Source: JAGTVG01 sp965365275
GTDB lineage: Bacteria > Bacteroidota > Bacteroidia > Cytophagales > Cyclobacteriaceae
Assembly (NCBI GenBank): GCA_965365275.1
Contig: CBDUBA010000003.1
Location: 53,202-117,201, forward strand
Direction: 5' to 3'
DNA length: 64,000 nt
This document shows positions 9,390 to 18,640 of this stretch, in pieces. Numbering within the stretch: position 1 is the stretch's first letter; every line of letters begins with the position of its first letter. The translations under genes and the position numbers were made by a program. The notes beneath the pieces are model-generated. The model was not told the origin of the DNA and made no database searches. It saw only the letters and a list, made by a program, of their open reading frames with translations.

Positions 9390-10661
9390 TCAGGGATTCC
9401 TAAGGATGGTATTTTTCCTGTCCGGACCGGTTGAAATAATTTCTATCGGCACATTAAGTTCACTTTCCAGGTAGTCCACATATTTCCTCAGGTTCACAGG
9501 CAGCTCTGAATATACCCTTGTATCCCCTATTTCCGGCCAACTATCGAATTCAATCATCTGAGGCTCTATCTTCAAATCGTTGATATCATAGGGGATCTTT
9601 TTAGTGATACTGCCATCGGGTAATTTATAACTCGTACATACATTTATTTTATCCATGCCACTCAGGACATCCGCTTTCATCATAAAGAGTTTAGAAACAC
9701 CATTAATCATGATTGCATATTTCAGGGCAGGCAGATCAAGCCATCCACATCTTCGTGGCCTGCCGGTAGTGGCACCATATTCATGCCCTTCTGCACGTAA
9801 TTTTTCCCCCAGCTCATCCAAAAGTTCAGTGGGGAAAGGCCCACTTCCTACTCTTGTACAATATGCTTTAAAAATACCAAATACATGACCAATCAATGAT
9901 GGAGCTATTCCCAATCCTATAGCTGCACCAGCTGCCGTTGTATTCGAGCTGGTCACGAAGGGGTAATTACCGAAGTCTATATCCAGCAAAGATCCCTGGG
10001 CACCTTCAGCAATAACGCTTTTGCCCTGATCAAGCTGTGAAGAAATAAAATACTCTCCATCAACAAGCTTATATTCCTTAATAAATGCTATCGCATCATA
10101 AAACTCCTTTTTAAGGTCAGCAAGATCATATTCGAACTCCAGTGAATTAAGGAGATCTTCATGCTTTTTACTAAGTTTCTCATACCTTTCTTCAAAATCT
10201 GACCTTAATATATCACCCACCCTGAGGCCAAGCCTCGCCACCTTATCCTGATATGCTGGACCGATCCCTTTTAATGTCGATCCTATTTTATTTTTCCCCT
10301 TCAGTTTTTCATAAGCTGCATCAAGTAAGCGGTGTGTGGGAAGAATAAGCTGGGTTTTCTTAGATATATATAAATTATCAATTGGTTTAAGGTTATACTT
10401 AAAAAGTGCTTCAATCTCTTTTCTAAGGATCACCAGGTCAAGCACTACACCATTTCCTATATAATTCTTTATATCATTCCTGAATATTCCTGAAGGAATC
10501 TGATGTAATACATGTTTTATCCCATCAAACTCCAGGGTATGTCCTGCATTTGGACCACCCTGAAACCGGGCTACCACATCATATTTTGGGGCCAGGTAGT
10601 CAACAATTTTCCCCTTCCCTTCATCTCCCCACTGAAGACCTAATAATACGTCAACTTTCAT
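9390..10661 (-). CDS. purA: adenylosuccinate synthetase
   Basis: Catalyses IMP + aspartate + GTP to adenylosuccinate, the first committed step to AMP. The 423-residue length is normal. The N-terminal LGLQWGDEGKGKIVDYL carries the catalytic Asp and GTP loop (12-18), GGPNAGHT is near 35-42 with the catalytic His, and GATTGRPRRCGWLDL is near 300. The C-terminal NKxD-type base motif appears as STGPDRKNTI. It sits 50 bases after the STAS gene in a same-strand run. Confidence 0.97.
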   Translation of the reverse strand: MKVDVLLGLQWGDEGKGKIVDYLAPKYDVVARFQGGPNAGHTLEFDGIKHVLHQIPSGIFRNDIKNYIGNGVVLDLVILRKEIEALFKYNLKPIDNLYISKKTQLILPTHRLLDAAYEKLKGKNKIGSTLKGIGPAYQDKVARLGLRVGDILRSDFEERYEKLSKKHEDLLNSLEFEYDLADLKKEFYDAIAFIKEYKLVDGEYFISSQLDQGKSVIAEGAQGSLLDIDFGNYPFVTSSNTTAAGAAIGLGIAPSLIGHVFGIFKAYCTRVGSGPFPTELLDELGEKLRAEGHEYGATTGRPRRCGWLDLPALKYAIMINGVSKLFMMKADVLSGMDKINVCTSYKLPDGSITKKIPYDINDLKIEPQMIEFDSWPEIGDTRVYSELPVNLRKYVDYLESELNVPIEIISTGPDRKNTILRNP

Positions 10662-10711
10662 TTCGAATTTTTTTTAATTGATCAAATCGTGAAAAATGCA
10701 GAATTACGCCA

Positions 10712-11056
10712 TCATAGAGCTTTTAACAATTCTATTGCTTCCTCTTTGCTATCTACAATGGAAAAAATATTATTCAGTTTAGTAATTAGAAGAAGTTTTT
10801 CTATTTTTTCTGATGGCTTTACCAATATCATTTCTCCTTCCTGATTTCGGAATTTAGTCAGGATCGTTATCAGTACGCCTATGCCACTACTGTTCATATA
10901 TCTTACTTCGGACAGATCAACGGCACAACGGGTAATGTTATCATGTAACTGGTCATTAACCAGGTTTACCAATTCCGGCCCGTTATTTTCTCCTATCAGA
11001 TCTCCTTTCAATGTAAGAATTAGAATATCATCAAGGATTGTAAAAGAATGCTCCAT
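10712..11056 (-). CDS. STAS-domain anti-sigma factor antagonist
   Basis: A 114-residue single STAS domain of the SpoIIAA/RsbV type. The phosphoacceptor region VRYMNSSGIGVL is at about 51-62, where the second Ser of SSG is the usual site; the family DSSG is NSSG here. Such proteins switch between phosphorylated and free forms to release a sigma factor or to bind other partners. No anti-sigma kinase is encoded nearby, so the partner is unknown. It starts 15 bases after the Fur-like gene and overlaps no neighbour. Confidence 0.85.
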   Translation of the reverse strand: MEHSFTILDDILILTLKGDLIGENNGPELVNLVNDQLHDNITRCAVDLSEVRYMNSSGIGVLITILTKFRNQEGEMILVKPSEKIEKLLLITKLNNIFSIVDSKEEAIELLKAL

Positions 11057-11071
11057 GGATTTTAAATAATA

Positions 11072-11512
11072 TTATTTGCTTACGGGTTTACTTTTTGCAA
11101 AAAAATAAAGAGAATGATGTGTTATATCAATTTTGAACATCTCTTCCAGGGTGTTTTTGATATTTTGAATCCGTGGATCACAGAATTCTATCAATTTACC
11201 ATCTTCAAGTAATATGTGGTCATGTTGCTTGAATCCATAAGATTTTTCGTATTGGGCCAGGTTTTTACCAAACTGGTGTTTGCTTACCAGATCACATTCT
11301 ACTAAAAGGTCGAGTGTGTTATAGACAGTAGCCCGGCTAACCCTGTAATTTTTATTCTTCATACTTATGTATAAAGATTCCACATCGAAATGCCCCTCAC
11401 GAAAATAAATCTCTTCGAGTATAGCGAACCTTTCAGGGGTTTTTCGAAGATTTTTATTCTCCAGATATTGGGTGAATATCTTTTTTACTTCAGTAAAAAT
11501 CTGTTCATTCAT
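11072..11512 (-). CDS. Fur family transcriptional regulator
   Basis: A 146-residue protein with the Fur fold: an N-terminal winged helix (LRKTPERFAILEEI, then the recognition segment YRVSRATVYNTLDLL near 53-67) and a C-terminal dimer/metal domain with HDHIL and EFCDPRIQ. The usual CxxC structural zinc pair after HDH is missing: that stretch reads HDHILLEDGKLIEF and appears about one residue short, leaving a single Cys in EFCDP. Regulatory metal ligands (two His of HDH, ITHHSLYF) remain. It heads a same-strand run with STAS and purA and has a good -7 box 29 bases upstream. It may sense iron, zinc or peroxide, or work differently. Confidence 0.88.
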   Translation of the reverse strand: MNEQIFTEVKKIFTQYLENKNLRKTPERFAILEEIYFREGHFDVESLYISMKNKNYRVSRATVYNTLDLLVECDLVSKHQFGKNLAQYEKSYGFKQHDHILLEDGKLIEFCDPRIQNIKNTLEEMFKIDITHHSLYFFAKSKPVSK

Positions 11513-11540
11513 GGCATCTATTATGACCTGATGTGGTATG

Positions 11541-11548
11541 CAAATATA
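11541..11548 (-). promoter_or_regulatory. putative -7 box of the Fur-like gene
   Basis: TATATTTG followed by C on the minus strand fits the Bacteroidota -7 consensus TAnnTTTG. It sits 29 bases before the ATG at 11512. No -33 TTTG at the usual distance is visible. Confidence 0.4.
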
Positions 11549-11598
11549 GAATATATATGCTTCAAAAACTGCGATATCAAATGATTTATCGGTTGGAT

Positions 11599-13833
11599 TT
11601 ATTCTTTTGTATCAAATCGGATCACCTTCACAATACCATTTACCTTTCGTAGTTTATTGATCAATAATTCAAGGTGAATGGTATCATTCACGTACAGCAT
11701 GATCCTTCCTTCAAATATCCCGCTATCCGTATCAATGGATATCGACCGCATATTTACCTTCAATTCGTTGGATATTATAGTTGTTACGTCATTTATAATT
11801 CCTATCCTGTCAGTTCCGATCAGTTTTACACCAGCCAGAAATGCCACCTTCTTTTGTGATGTCCATTTCGCCTTTATTACCCTGTGACCATGCCGGGACA
11901 TCAGCTCTATAGCATTCGGACAGCCGGTGCGGTGCACTTTAATCCCTTCATTAACAGTAACAAATCCGAAAACATCGTCTCCGGGGATGGGATTACAACA
12001 CTTGGCAAAAGTATAGTCTATAATATCCATATCTTCCCCGATCAGCAACATATCCCTGGATTCTCCGGTGGCCTTGGTTAACTGCTTTTCAAAAGTTTGT
12101 GCATCCTGAACCTTCGGTGAGATTTCAGCTTTCCTCTTCTCCTGCACTTCCCTGAATTTCTTTATCTCTTTATGGTCGATCTCATCATTACCTACCTTAT
12201 AAAAAAGTTCATTATTTGTACTGGCGTCGAAATAAGCCCGGACCTGGTTAAAGGCTTCATCGGTTGGATTGATCTTCATCTGTTTGAGCTTCCTCAACAC
12301 GATTTCCTTCCCCTGTGTGATAACCGTTTTACGTTCACTCTTAAGCAGGTCCTTGATCTTAGATTTTGCCTTGGATGTTACAACAAAACGCAGCCAGTCT
12401 TCACTGGGTTTCTGCTTTGTTGAGGTGAGTATCTCAACCTGATCACCATTTTTTAAAGTATGGTTAAGGGGTACCAGTTTCTGATTAACCTTGGCTCCGA
12501 TACAATGCGCCCCGACTTCTGAATGGATATCAAAAGCAAAATCAAGGGCTTTTGCCCCGTTAGGCAATATTTTAAGATCCCCTTTCGGAGTAAACACAAA
12601 TACTTCCTCATTAAATAGATTCGATCTGAAATCATCGACAAATTCAATGGCACTGGTGTCATTTTGCTCTAGCAAATCCCTTACTCTACTTATCCATTCC
12701 TCCAGGCCTGATTCAACCGAAGCCCTGTATTTGCTGGGCATGTCCTTGTATTTCCAGTGGGCAGCATATCCTTTTTCGGCAATCTCATCCATCCGGCTTG
12801 TCCTGATCTGCACCTCTACCCATAAGCCTGTCCGACTCATGACGGTAGTATGCAGGGATTCATAGCCATTACTTTTCGGTGTACTGATCCAGTCACGGAG
12901 CCGGTCAGGGTTTGGTTTATAGAAATCAGTAACGATTGAATATACCTGCCAGCAAGCTGCCTTCTCATGTTCCGGAGCTGATTCAAGAATAATCCTGATG
13001 GCGAACAGGTCATAGACCTCTTCAAAAGGGATATTCTGGGTTTTCATTTTATTCCATACTGAATAAATGGACTTAGGCCTGCCTTTGATCTTAAATCTGA
13101 ATTTCTGCGCACTTAATTCCTCCTGTATAGGAGCAATGAATCTTCTGATAAAACGGTCCCGGATAGGTTTATTTGCCTCCATCTTCTCTTCAATCTCATG
13201 ATATACTTCTTCCTCGGCATACTTGAGATAAAGATCTTCCATTTCCGTTTTTATGGCATATAGCCCAAGTCGGTGTGCTAATGGGGCATATAGGTAAATG
13301 GTCTCAGAGGCGATCCGTAGTTGTTTGTTCCTTGGAAGACTTGACAGTGTACGCATATTATGGAGCCGGTCTGCCAGTTTGATCAGGATTACACGCACAT
13401 CCTCTGAGAGGGTGAGCAACATCTTACGGAAATTTTCTGCCTGGGCGGAGGTCCCATATTCAAACACTCCGGAGATCTTGGTCAGGCCATCAATAATTTT
13501 CGCAATTTTTGGGCCAAATTCACGCTCTATGTCTTCAATTTCAAACTCGGTATCCTCTACTACATCGTGCAATATGGCAGAAATGATAGACGTCGTGCCT
13601 AATCCAATCTCGTCAACTGTGATCATAGCTACTTCCAGAGGATGGTAGATATAGGGCTCTCCTGATCGCCTCCTCATCCCTTTGTGGGCCTCCATGGAAG
13701 TGTTGAATGCCTTTTTTATCAACTTGGCATCACCATCCTTTAAAAACGGCTTTGCATGTCTGAGTAATCTCCTGTACTTCCTAACTATTTCTTTCTTTTC
13801 AACTTCTTCGTCAGTAATTATCATTTCCAGCAA
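11599..13833 (-). CDS. spoT: bifunctional (p)ppGpp synthetase/hydrolase
   Basis: A long RelA/SpoT homolog of 744 residues that makes and degrades the stringent-response alarmone (p)ppGpp. The N-terminal hydrolase domain has the HD motif (AILHDVVEDTEFE, His-Asp at 89-90) with supporting His in AHKGMRR and YIYHPLEVA, so hydrolysis is likely active. The synthetase domain (about 230-365) has GRPKSIYSVWNKM, YDLFAIRI and NGYESLHTTV. TGS (about 410-470), a zinc-finger-like CCNPIPGD segment and a C-terminal ACT domain (about 665-744) follow. It lies 86 bases upstream of the Fur-like gene on the same strand. Confidence 0.96.
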   Translation of the reverse strand: MLEMIITDEEVEKKEIVRKYRRLLRHAKPFLKDGDAKLIKKAFNTSMEAHKGMRRRSGEPYIYHPLEVAMITVDEIGLGTTSIISAILHDVVEDTEFEIEDIEREFGPKIAKIIDGLTKISGVFEYGTSAQAENFRKMLLTLSEDVRVILIKLADRLHNMRTLSSLPRNKQLRIASETIYLYAPLAHRLGLYAIKTEMEDLYLKYAEEEVYHEIEEKMEANKPIRDRFIRRFIAPIQEELSAQKFRFKIKGRPKSIYSVWNKMKTQNIPFEEVYDLFAIRIILESAPEHEKAACWQVYSIVTDFYKPNPDRLRDWISTPKSNGYESLHTTVMSRTGLWVEVQIRTSRMDEIAEKGYAAHWKYKDMPSKYRASVESGLEEWISRVRDLLEQNDTSAIEFVDDFRSNLFNEEVFVFTPKGDLKILPNGAKALDFAFDIHSEVGAHCIGAKVNQKLVPLNHTLKNGDQVEILTSTKQKPSEDWLRFVVTSKAKSKIKDLLKSERKTVITQGKEIVLRKLKQMKINPTDEAFNQVRAYFDASTNNELFYKVGNDEIDHKEIKKFREVQEKRKAEISPKVQDAQTFEKQLTKATGESRDMLLIGEDMDIIDYTFAKCCNPIPGDDVFGFVTVNEGIKVHRTGCPNAIELMSRHGHRVIKAKWTSQKKVAFLAGVKLIGTDRIGIINDVTTIISNELKVNMRSISIDTDSGIFEGRIMLYVNDTIHLELLINKLRKVNGIVKVIRFDTKE

Positions 13834-13862
13834 ATAAAGTACCCACTAAATTATACGAAACA

Positions 13863-13894
13863 TTGTGGTTTTAAACCATAAATTATTACCTTTG
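13863..13894 (+). promoter_or_regulatory. promoter of tRNA-Leu and possibly tig
   Basis: TTG (13863-13865) and TACCTTTG followed by C (13887-13894), 21 bases apart, match the Bacteroidota -33/-7 pattern well. Transcription would begin near 13901, about 113 bases before the tRNA. A perfect 7-base hairpin (13905-13911 with 13919-13925) lies at the very start of the transcript. Confidence 0.55.
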
Positions 13895-14013
13895 CATTCC
13901 GTTTTTCATCCCTGTTCCGGATGAATGTTAAATATCGATGTTCCTAAGCGATTCATTTATATTTAATAATTGACCAAAGATTGCTAAATATACAATCATC
14001 TGACAATAAATAT

Positions 14014-14095
14014 GCGGATGTGGCGAAATTGGTAGACGCACTAGACTTAGGATCTAGCGCCGCAAGGCATGGGGGTTCGAGTCCCTCCATCCGCA
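14014..14095 (+). tRNA. tRNA-Leu (anticodon UAG)
   Basis: A complete 82-base class II tRNA. The acceptor arms GCGGATG and CATCCGC pair perfectly, with A as discriminator. The anticodon stem CTAGA/TCTAG encloses CTTAGGA, giving anticodon TAG for CUA codons. The long variable arm (CGCCGCAAGGCAT region) and the T arm with GTTCGAGTC are as expected for leucine. No CCA is encoded. An intrinsic terminator follows directly. Confidence 0.97.
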
Positions 14096-14101
14096 CGCTA
14101 T

Positions 14102-14145
14102 AACCCTCTAAATTTCTTGAAATCAAGATTGAGGGTTTTATTTTA
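14102..14145 (+). terminator. terminator after tRNA-Leu
   Basis: AACCCTC at 14102-14108 pairs with GAGGGTT at 14131-14137, and an inner TCTTGA/TCAAGA stem (14115-14128) extends it. A T-rich run follows (14135-14145). It separates the tRNA from tig, although read-through could supply tig. Confidence 0.75.
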
Positions 14146-14171
14146 TAGTTAATAATATAAATATTAGAACC

Positions 14172-15500
14172 TTGGATATCGTATTAGATAAAAGCACGGC
14201 CACTGAAGGCCATATTAAAATTACACTAAAGGAAAAAGATTATCAACCCAAAGTTGAAGAAAAAGTAAAAGATTATTCAAAGAAGGCGACTATCAAAGGT
14301 TTCCGTCCCGGGAAAGTGCCGCCCGGTTTGATAAGGAAATTATATGGGAAATCGATTCTTGTCGAAGAGATCAATGATATTCTTTCCAAATCTATCACGG
14401 ATTATATTAAAGAAAACAAGATCAAATTAATAGGTGAACCCTTACCCAACCATGATAAAACAGCTACCATAGATTGGGATAACCAGAAGGAATTTGAATT
14501 TGAATACGAGATCGGCCTGGTTGCAGAATTTGATTTAAATCTTGCACAGAAGATAAAAGCCTATGAGATCCTGGCTGACAAAAAAACTATCGAGACTACC
14601 CTGGAAAGCATAAAAAAGCAGTATGGTAATTATTCCGAGCCTGATGAAGTGCAGGAAGGCGATGATCTGATGGGAGAATTGACGCAGGAATCCAGCGGTT
14701 ATAAAGAAGAGATCTGGATTACTGCGAACCAGATTAAACCAAAGGAAGCTAAAAAATTCACAGGTCTCAAGAAAGAAGACACTATTGAAATCGATCCTAA
14801 AAAGATATTTGTGGATGATGCAACAGCTTCAACAGTTCTGAGAAAATCAGATGAGGAAATTAAAAAATTCAAAGGATTATTCACTTTCAAGATCAATAAG
14901 ATCAACAGGGTGGAAAACGCGGAGATAAACCAGGAGCTTTTCGATAAGGTATTTGGAAAGGATGCGGTAAAATCTGAGAAAGAATTCATGGATAAACTGA
15001 AAGAAACCCTGGAGAAAAATTATAACCAGGAAGCCAAAACGTATACTCAGAAATTGATCCAGGATAAGCTTCTTGATTCCACGAAAATTGAAGTTCCGGA
15101 TGCTTTCTATAAGAAATGGATACTTGTATCCAACAAGGATAAAATTACAGAAGAGGCATTAAACAAAGATTTTGAAAACTATATTAAGGAATTAAAGTGG
15201 AGTCTGATTGTAAACAAGGTGGCTGAAGAAAATGATATCAAAGTTGAACATCCTGATGTAGTTGCCAGTGCCAAGGAAATGATCATGGCACAATTTGCTT
15301 CTTACGGTATGACGGATCAAATGAGTGAAAACCTGGATTCATTTGCCGAGAATTATCTGCAGGGTAATGATGGGCAGAATTATATGAATACCTTCAACAA
15401 GGTACGGAATGATAAGATTATGGATTTCATCTATGATAAGATGGATATATCCTTTAAAAAAGTGAAACCGGATGAATTTTCCAAGATTGTTTCGAACTAA
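14172..15500 (+). CDS. tig: trigger factor
   Basis: A 442-residue ribosome-associated chaperone that meets nascent chains at the exit tunnel. The N-terminal ribosome-binding domain carries GFRPGKVPPGLIRKLYG (residues 42-58), which matches the GFRxGKxP signature. A diverged PPIase-like domain (about 150-245) and a long helical C-terminal arm follow. The start is a TTG at 14172, chosen because the protein then begins MDIVLDKSTATEGH like its relatives and no ATG is available. It precedes clpP and clpX in the classic tig-clpP-clpX order, but a terminator hairpin lies between tig and clpP. Confidence 0.93.
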   Translation: MDIVLDKSTATEGHIKITLKEKDYQPKVEEKVKDYSKKATIKGFRPGKVPPGLIRKLYGKSILVEEINDILSKSITDYIKENKIKLIGEPLPNHDKTATIDWDNQKEFEFEYEIGLVAEFDLNLAQKIKAYEILADKKTIETTLESIKKQYGNYSEPDEVQEGDDLMGELTQESSGYKEEIWITANQIKPKEAKKFTGLKKEDTIEIDPKKIFVDDATASTVLRKSDEEIKKFKGLFTFKINKINRVENAEINQELFDKVFGKDAVKSEKEFMDKLKETLEKNYNQEAKTYTQKLIQDKLLDSTKIEVPDAFYKKWILVSNKDKITEEALNKDFENYIKELKWSLIVNKVAEENDIKVEHPDVVASAKEMIMAQFASYGMTDQMSENLDSFAENYLQGNDGQNYMNTFNKVRNDKIMDFIYDKMDISFKKVKPDEFSKIVSN

Positions 15501-15525
15501 TTGAGGATATATATTGTTTATAGGT

Positions 15526-15556
15526 AAAGTCCTTTTTATTGAAGGGCTTTTTTTTT
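15526..15556 (+). terminator. terminator between tig and clpP
   Basis: AAAGTCCTT (15526-15534) pairs with AAGGGCTTT (15542-15550), with one G-T pair, and runs into nine T residues. It supports separate control of clpPX and excludes the upstream in-frame start for clpP at 15514. Confidence 0.75.
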
Positions 15557-15585
15557 ATAATTGGAGCAATAAAACAGGCATAAAC

Positions 15586-16257
15586 ATGTTAAATAAAGAA
15601 GAATTCAGAAAATACGCAGTTAAGGGCAAAAACGTAAGCGGGACTGCTTTTGACAAATATGTTCAATCAATAGATAATATGACCAGGGCAGTTATAGAAG
15701 AACGACCTACCAATTTCCGCGAAATTGATGTCTTCTCCAGGTTAATTATGGACAGGATCATTTTTCTTGGCCTCCCTGTTGATGACAACATTGCAAACAT
15801 CATTACCGCACAATTGTTATTCCTCGAATCCGTGGATTCAAAAAAAGATGTATTACTTTATGTCAACAGCCCCGGGGGATCTGTGTATGCAGGATTAGGC
15901 ATCTATGACACCATGCAGCTGGTTACGCCGGATGTAAGCACTATTTGCACAGGTTTGGCTGCGTCGATGGCCGCTGTACTGTTAGCCGGAGGTGCAAAGG
16001 GCAAGAGGTCTGCACTTCCGCACTCCAGGATCATGATCCATCAGCCTATGAGTGGCATGCAGGGCCAGGCTTCGGATATGGAAATATCACTGAAACAAAC
16101 CCTGTCGGTAAAAAAAGATTTGTATAACATATTGTCCAAGCACAGCGGAAAAACGTATGAACAAATAGAAAAAGACTCTGATCGGGATTTTTGGTTACGG
16201 GCTGAGGAGGCCAAAAAATATGGGTTGATTGACGAAGTATTAGAGCAGCGTAAATAA
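15586..16257 (+). CDS. clpP: ATP-dependent Clp protease proteolytic subunit
   Basis: Serine protease subunit of 223 residues that forms the double-heptamer chamber fed by ClpX. Catalytic residues are Ser about 127 in GLAASMAAV, His about 152 in SRIMIHQP, and Asp about 201 in DRDFWL. The ATG at 15586 is chosen over a longer in-frame reading from 15514, because the extra residues would cover the terminator hairpin and are not ClpP-like. The N terminus (MLNKEEFRKYAVKGKNVSG) is somewhat longer than in E. coli, as in other Bacteroidota. clpX follows 11 bases downstream. Confidence 0.95.
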   Translation: MLNKEEFRKYAVKGKNVSGTAFDKYVQSIDNMTRAVIEERPTNFREIDVFSRLIMDRIIFLGLPVDDNIANIITAQLLFLESVDSKKDVLLYVNSPGGSVYAGLGIYDTMQLVTPDVSTICTGLAASMAAVLLAGGAKGKRSALPHSRIMIHQPMSGMQGQASDMEISLKQTLSVKKDLYNILSKHSGKTYEQIEKDSDRDFWLRAEEAKKYGLIDEVLEQRK

Positions 16258-16268
16258 ATATTGAAACC

Positions 16269-17507
16269 ATGGCACAAGTATCCTGTTCATTTTGTGGGAG
16301 AAGTAAAAAGGATGTGGACCTGATGGTCTCTGGTATAAATTCACACATATGCAATTATTGTATCGACCAGGCCTATCAGATCCTGATGGAGGAGAAGAAA
16401 ATCAAGGAAGACGGGCAAAAACCGACTTTTAACTTAATAAAGCCTTCTGAAATGAAGGAATTCCTCGACCAGTTTGTTGTTGGACAGGAGGAAGCAAAAA
16501 AGGTAATTTCGGTGGCCGTATACAATCACTATAAAAGGTTAATGCAACCCTTGAAGGATGAGGAGGATGACGTGGTTATCGAAAAATCCAATATCATTAT
16601 GGTGGGTGAGACTGGTACGGGGAAGACCTACCTCGCCAGGACCCTTGCCAATATGCTTCAGGTGCCTTTTTGCATAGCTGATGCTACAGTTCTTACAGAA
16701 GCAGGTTATGTAGGGGAAGACGTGGAAAGTATCCTGACCCGGCTTCTCCAGGCTTCTAATTATGATGTGGAAGCTGCTGAAAGAGGTATCGTATATGTTG
16801 ATGAAATAGATAAAATAGCCCGCAAATCGGATAATCCTTCTATTACCCGGGATGTCAGCGGGGAAGGTGTTCAGCAAGCACTCCTTAAACTCCTGGAAGG
16901 AACGGTAGTAAATGTCCCTCCTCAGGGTGGAAGAAAACATCCCGACCAGAAAATGATCGCGGTTAATACAGAAAACATCCTGTTTATATGTGGTGGTGCA
17001 TTTGACGGTATTGACAAGCATATAGCCAAAAGGATCGATACCAGGCCGCTGGGATTTGCTTCCAAATCAGATACCAGTATCCGGCATGAAATAGATAAGG
17101 ATAATCTGTATAAATATGTTAATGCCGTAGATCTTAAGTCCTATGGCCTTATTCCCGAATTAATAGGCCGCTTACCGGTTGTTGCTCATCTCGATCCTCT
17201 GGGACGAAAAACGCTCAGAAAGATCCTAACAGACCCTAAGAATGCTTTAACCAAACAGTATAAGAAGTTGTTTGAAATGGAAGGCATTAAGCTTGATTTC
17301 CAGCCTGCCGCTCTTGACTATATTGTTGACAAATCCATAGAATATAAACTGGGAGCACGGGGATTGAGATCGATCTGTGAGGCCATTATCACTGATGCTA
17401 TGTTTAAGCTACCTTCCCAGAAGAATGTGAAGGACTTTACCATCAGTAAGGATTACGCGATGGAGAAATTTGAAAAGTCCAAGTTCAAAAAACTGAAGGT
17501 GGCCTAA
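16269..17507 (+). CDS. clpX: ATP-dependent Clp protease ATPase subunit ClpX
   Basis: AAA+ unfoldase of 412 residues that recognises substrates and feeds ClpP. The N-terminal zinc-binding domain has Cys6, Cys9, Cys28 and Cys31. Walker A GETGTGKT and Walker B IVYVDEIDKI are intact, the pore loop GYVGED is present, and sensor 2 GARGLRSICE is near the C terminus. The IGF-type ClpP-docking loop reads LGFASK. It is coupled to clpP with an 11-base gap, and its 3' end overlaps the convergent lpxB by 4 bases. Confidence 0.97.
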   Translation: MAQVSCSFCGRSKKDVDLMVSGINSHICNYCIDQAYQILMEEKKIKEDGQKPTFNLIKPSEMKEFLDQFVVGQEEAKKVISVAVYNHYKRLMQPLKDEEDDVVIEKSNIIMVGETGTGKTYLARTLANMLQVPFCIADATVLTEAGYVGEDVESILTRLLQASNYDVEAAERGIVYVDEIDKIARKSDNPSITRDVSGEGVQQALLKLLEGTVVNVPPQGGRKHPDQKMIAVNTENILFICGGAFDGIDKHIAKRIDTRPLGFASKSDTSIRHEIDKDNLYKYVNAVDLKSYGLIPELIGRLPVVAHLDPLGRKTLRKILTDPKNALTKQYKKLFEMEGIKLDFQPAALDYIVDKSIEYKLGARGLRSICEAIITDAMFKLPSQKNVKDFTISKDYAMEKFEKSKFKKLKVA

Positions 17508-18628
17508 GGCTCCTTATTCTTAAGATATCTTATGATCAGATCCGCTGCCTTGTCGGATACGGGTTCATTGCCAAGAACATTCCTGATTTCCGCATAATTG
17601 GTGTAGATCCGGTCTCTATAGGTAGAATCGTTTAAAAGTCTATATATTTCTTCATTCAGATGTTCCCTGGTCAGGTTTTCCTGGATAAGTTCCCTGACCA
17701 CTTCACGGCCAGCGATAAGGTTCACCAGTGAAATAAACTTCACTTTGATAACCTTTTTTGCTATTATCACAGATAATTTAGAATTTGACCTGTAAATCAC
17801 TACTTGTGGAATATCCCAAAGCGCCGTTTCCAGTGTGGCCGTTCCGGAAGTCACTACCGCAGCATGGGCAAAGGCAAGCACATCATACGTGCGATCATAT
17901 ACAATTGTAATATTTGGAACGTCTTTCACTCCTGAATACAATTCCCGGGGGATGGATTTAATCCCTCCCAGAATGAACTGCGTATCAGGAAAATCTGAGG
18001 CCAGATCGACCAGGTTGGGAAGTATACTTTTTAATTCCTGCTTCCTGCTTCCCGGCAGCAGGGCAATATATTTTTCCTTGTTAAATATCTTTGGATCGTC
18101 TAAAAAGGATTGGTTTGCCTTATGCTGGTTTACTGCATCTACAACCGGGTTTCCGACATAATCCACTTCATAGTCGTATTTCAAATAAAATTCCTTTTCA
18201 AATGGCAGGATAACAAACATCCTATCGACAATCCTTTTTATTCTCTTAGCACGACTAGTATACCAGGCCCAGACTTTAGGAGAGATATAATAATAGGTCT
18301 TTATGTTTTTCTTACTTAAGAAAGAGGCCATTTTGAGATTGAAACCGGCAAAATCTATTAATATTACTACATCGGGTTTATATTCCAGTATATCCTGCCG
18401 GCAATGCTTAAGGTTCTTCAGTATTTTTCTGAAGTATATCAATACTTCAAAGAATCCCATAAAAGCCAGATCATTGTAATGCACGACAAGCTCAGCGCCA
18501 GCTTCCTGCATTAATTCTCCCCCCCAGCAGCGGAACATAGCGTCAGGATCTCTTTTCTTGAGTGATTTTATCAGGTTGGAACCGTGAAGGTCTCCTGATC
18601 TTTCTCCAGCGATCAGATAATAACGCAT
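17504..18628 (-). CDS. lpxB: lipid-A-disaccharide synthase
   Basis: A 374-residue GT19 glycosyltransferase that condenses UDP-2,3-diacylglucosamine with lipid X to lipid A disaccharide at the inner face of the cytoplasmic membrane. The N-terminal YLIAGERSGDLHGSNLI is diagnostic, followed by the membrane-docking VILIDFAGFNLKMA, YYISPKVWAW, and the UDP-binding LLPGSRKQEL and SGTATLETAL segments. It starts 12 bases after the queD-like gene on the same strand and ends within clpX by a 4-base convergent overlap. It shows that the organism makes lipid A. Confidence 0.96.
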   Translation of the reverse strand: MRYYLIAGERSGDLHGSNLIKSLKKRDPDAMFRCWGGELMQEAGAELVVHYNDLAFMGFFEVLIYFRKILKNLKHCRQDILEYKPDVVILIDFAGFNLKMASFLSKKNIKTYYYISPKVWAWYTSRAKRIKRIVDRMFVILPFEKEFYLKYDYEVDYVGNPVVDAVNQHKANQSFLDDPKIFNKEKYIALLPGSRKQELKSILPNLVDLASDFPDTQFILGGIKSIPRELYSGVKDVPNITIVYDRTYDVLAFAHAAVVTSGTATLETALWDIPQVVIYRSNSKLSVIIAKKVIKVKFISLVNLIAGREVVRELIQENLTREHLNEEIYRLLNDSTYRDRIYTNYAEIRNVLGNEPVSDKAADLIIRYLKNKEP

Positions 18629-18640
18629 TAAAATAATTCT

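Noticed and set aside
12491..12865. 124-residue reading frame opposite spoT
   Set aside because: It is the antisense shadow of a well-conserved gene and has no family features.
15514..15585. Longer N terminus for clpP
   Set aside because: It would cover a terminator hairpin and T tract, and the added residues do not resemble ClpP.
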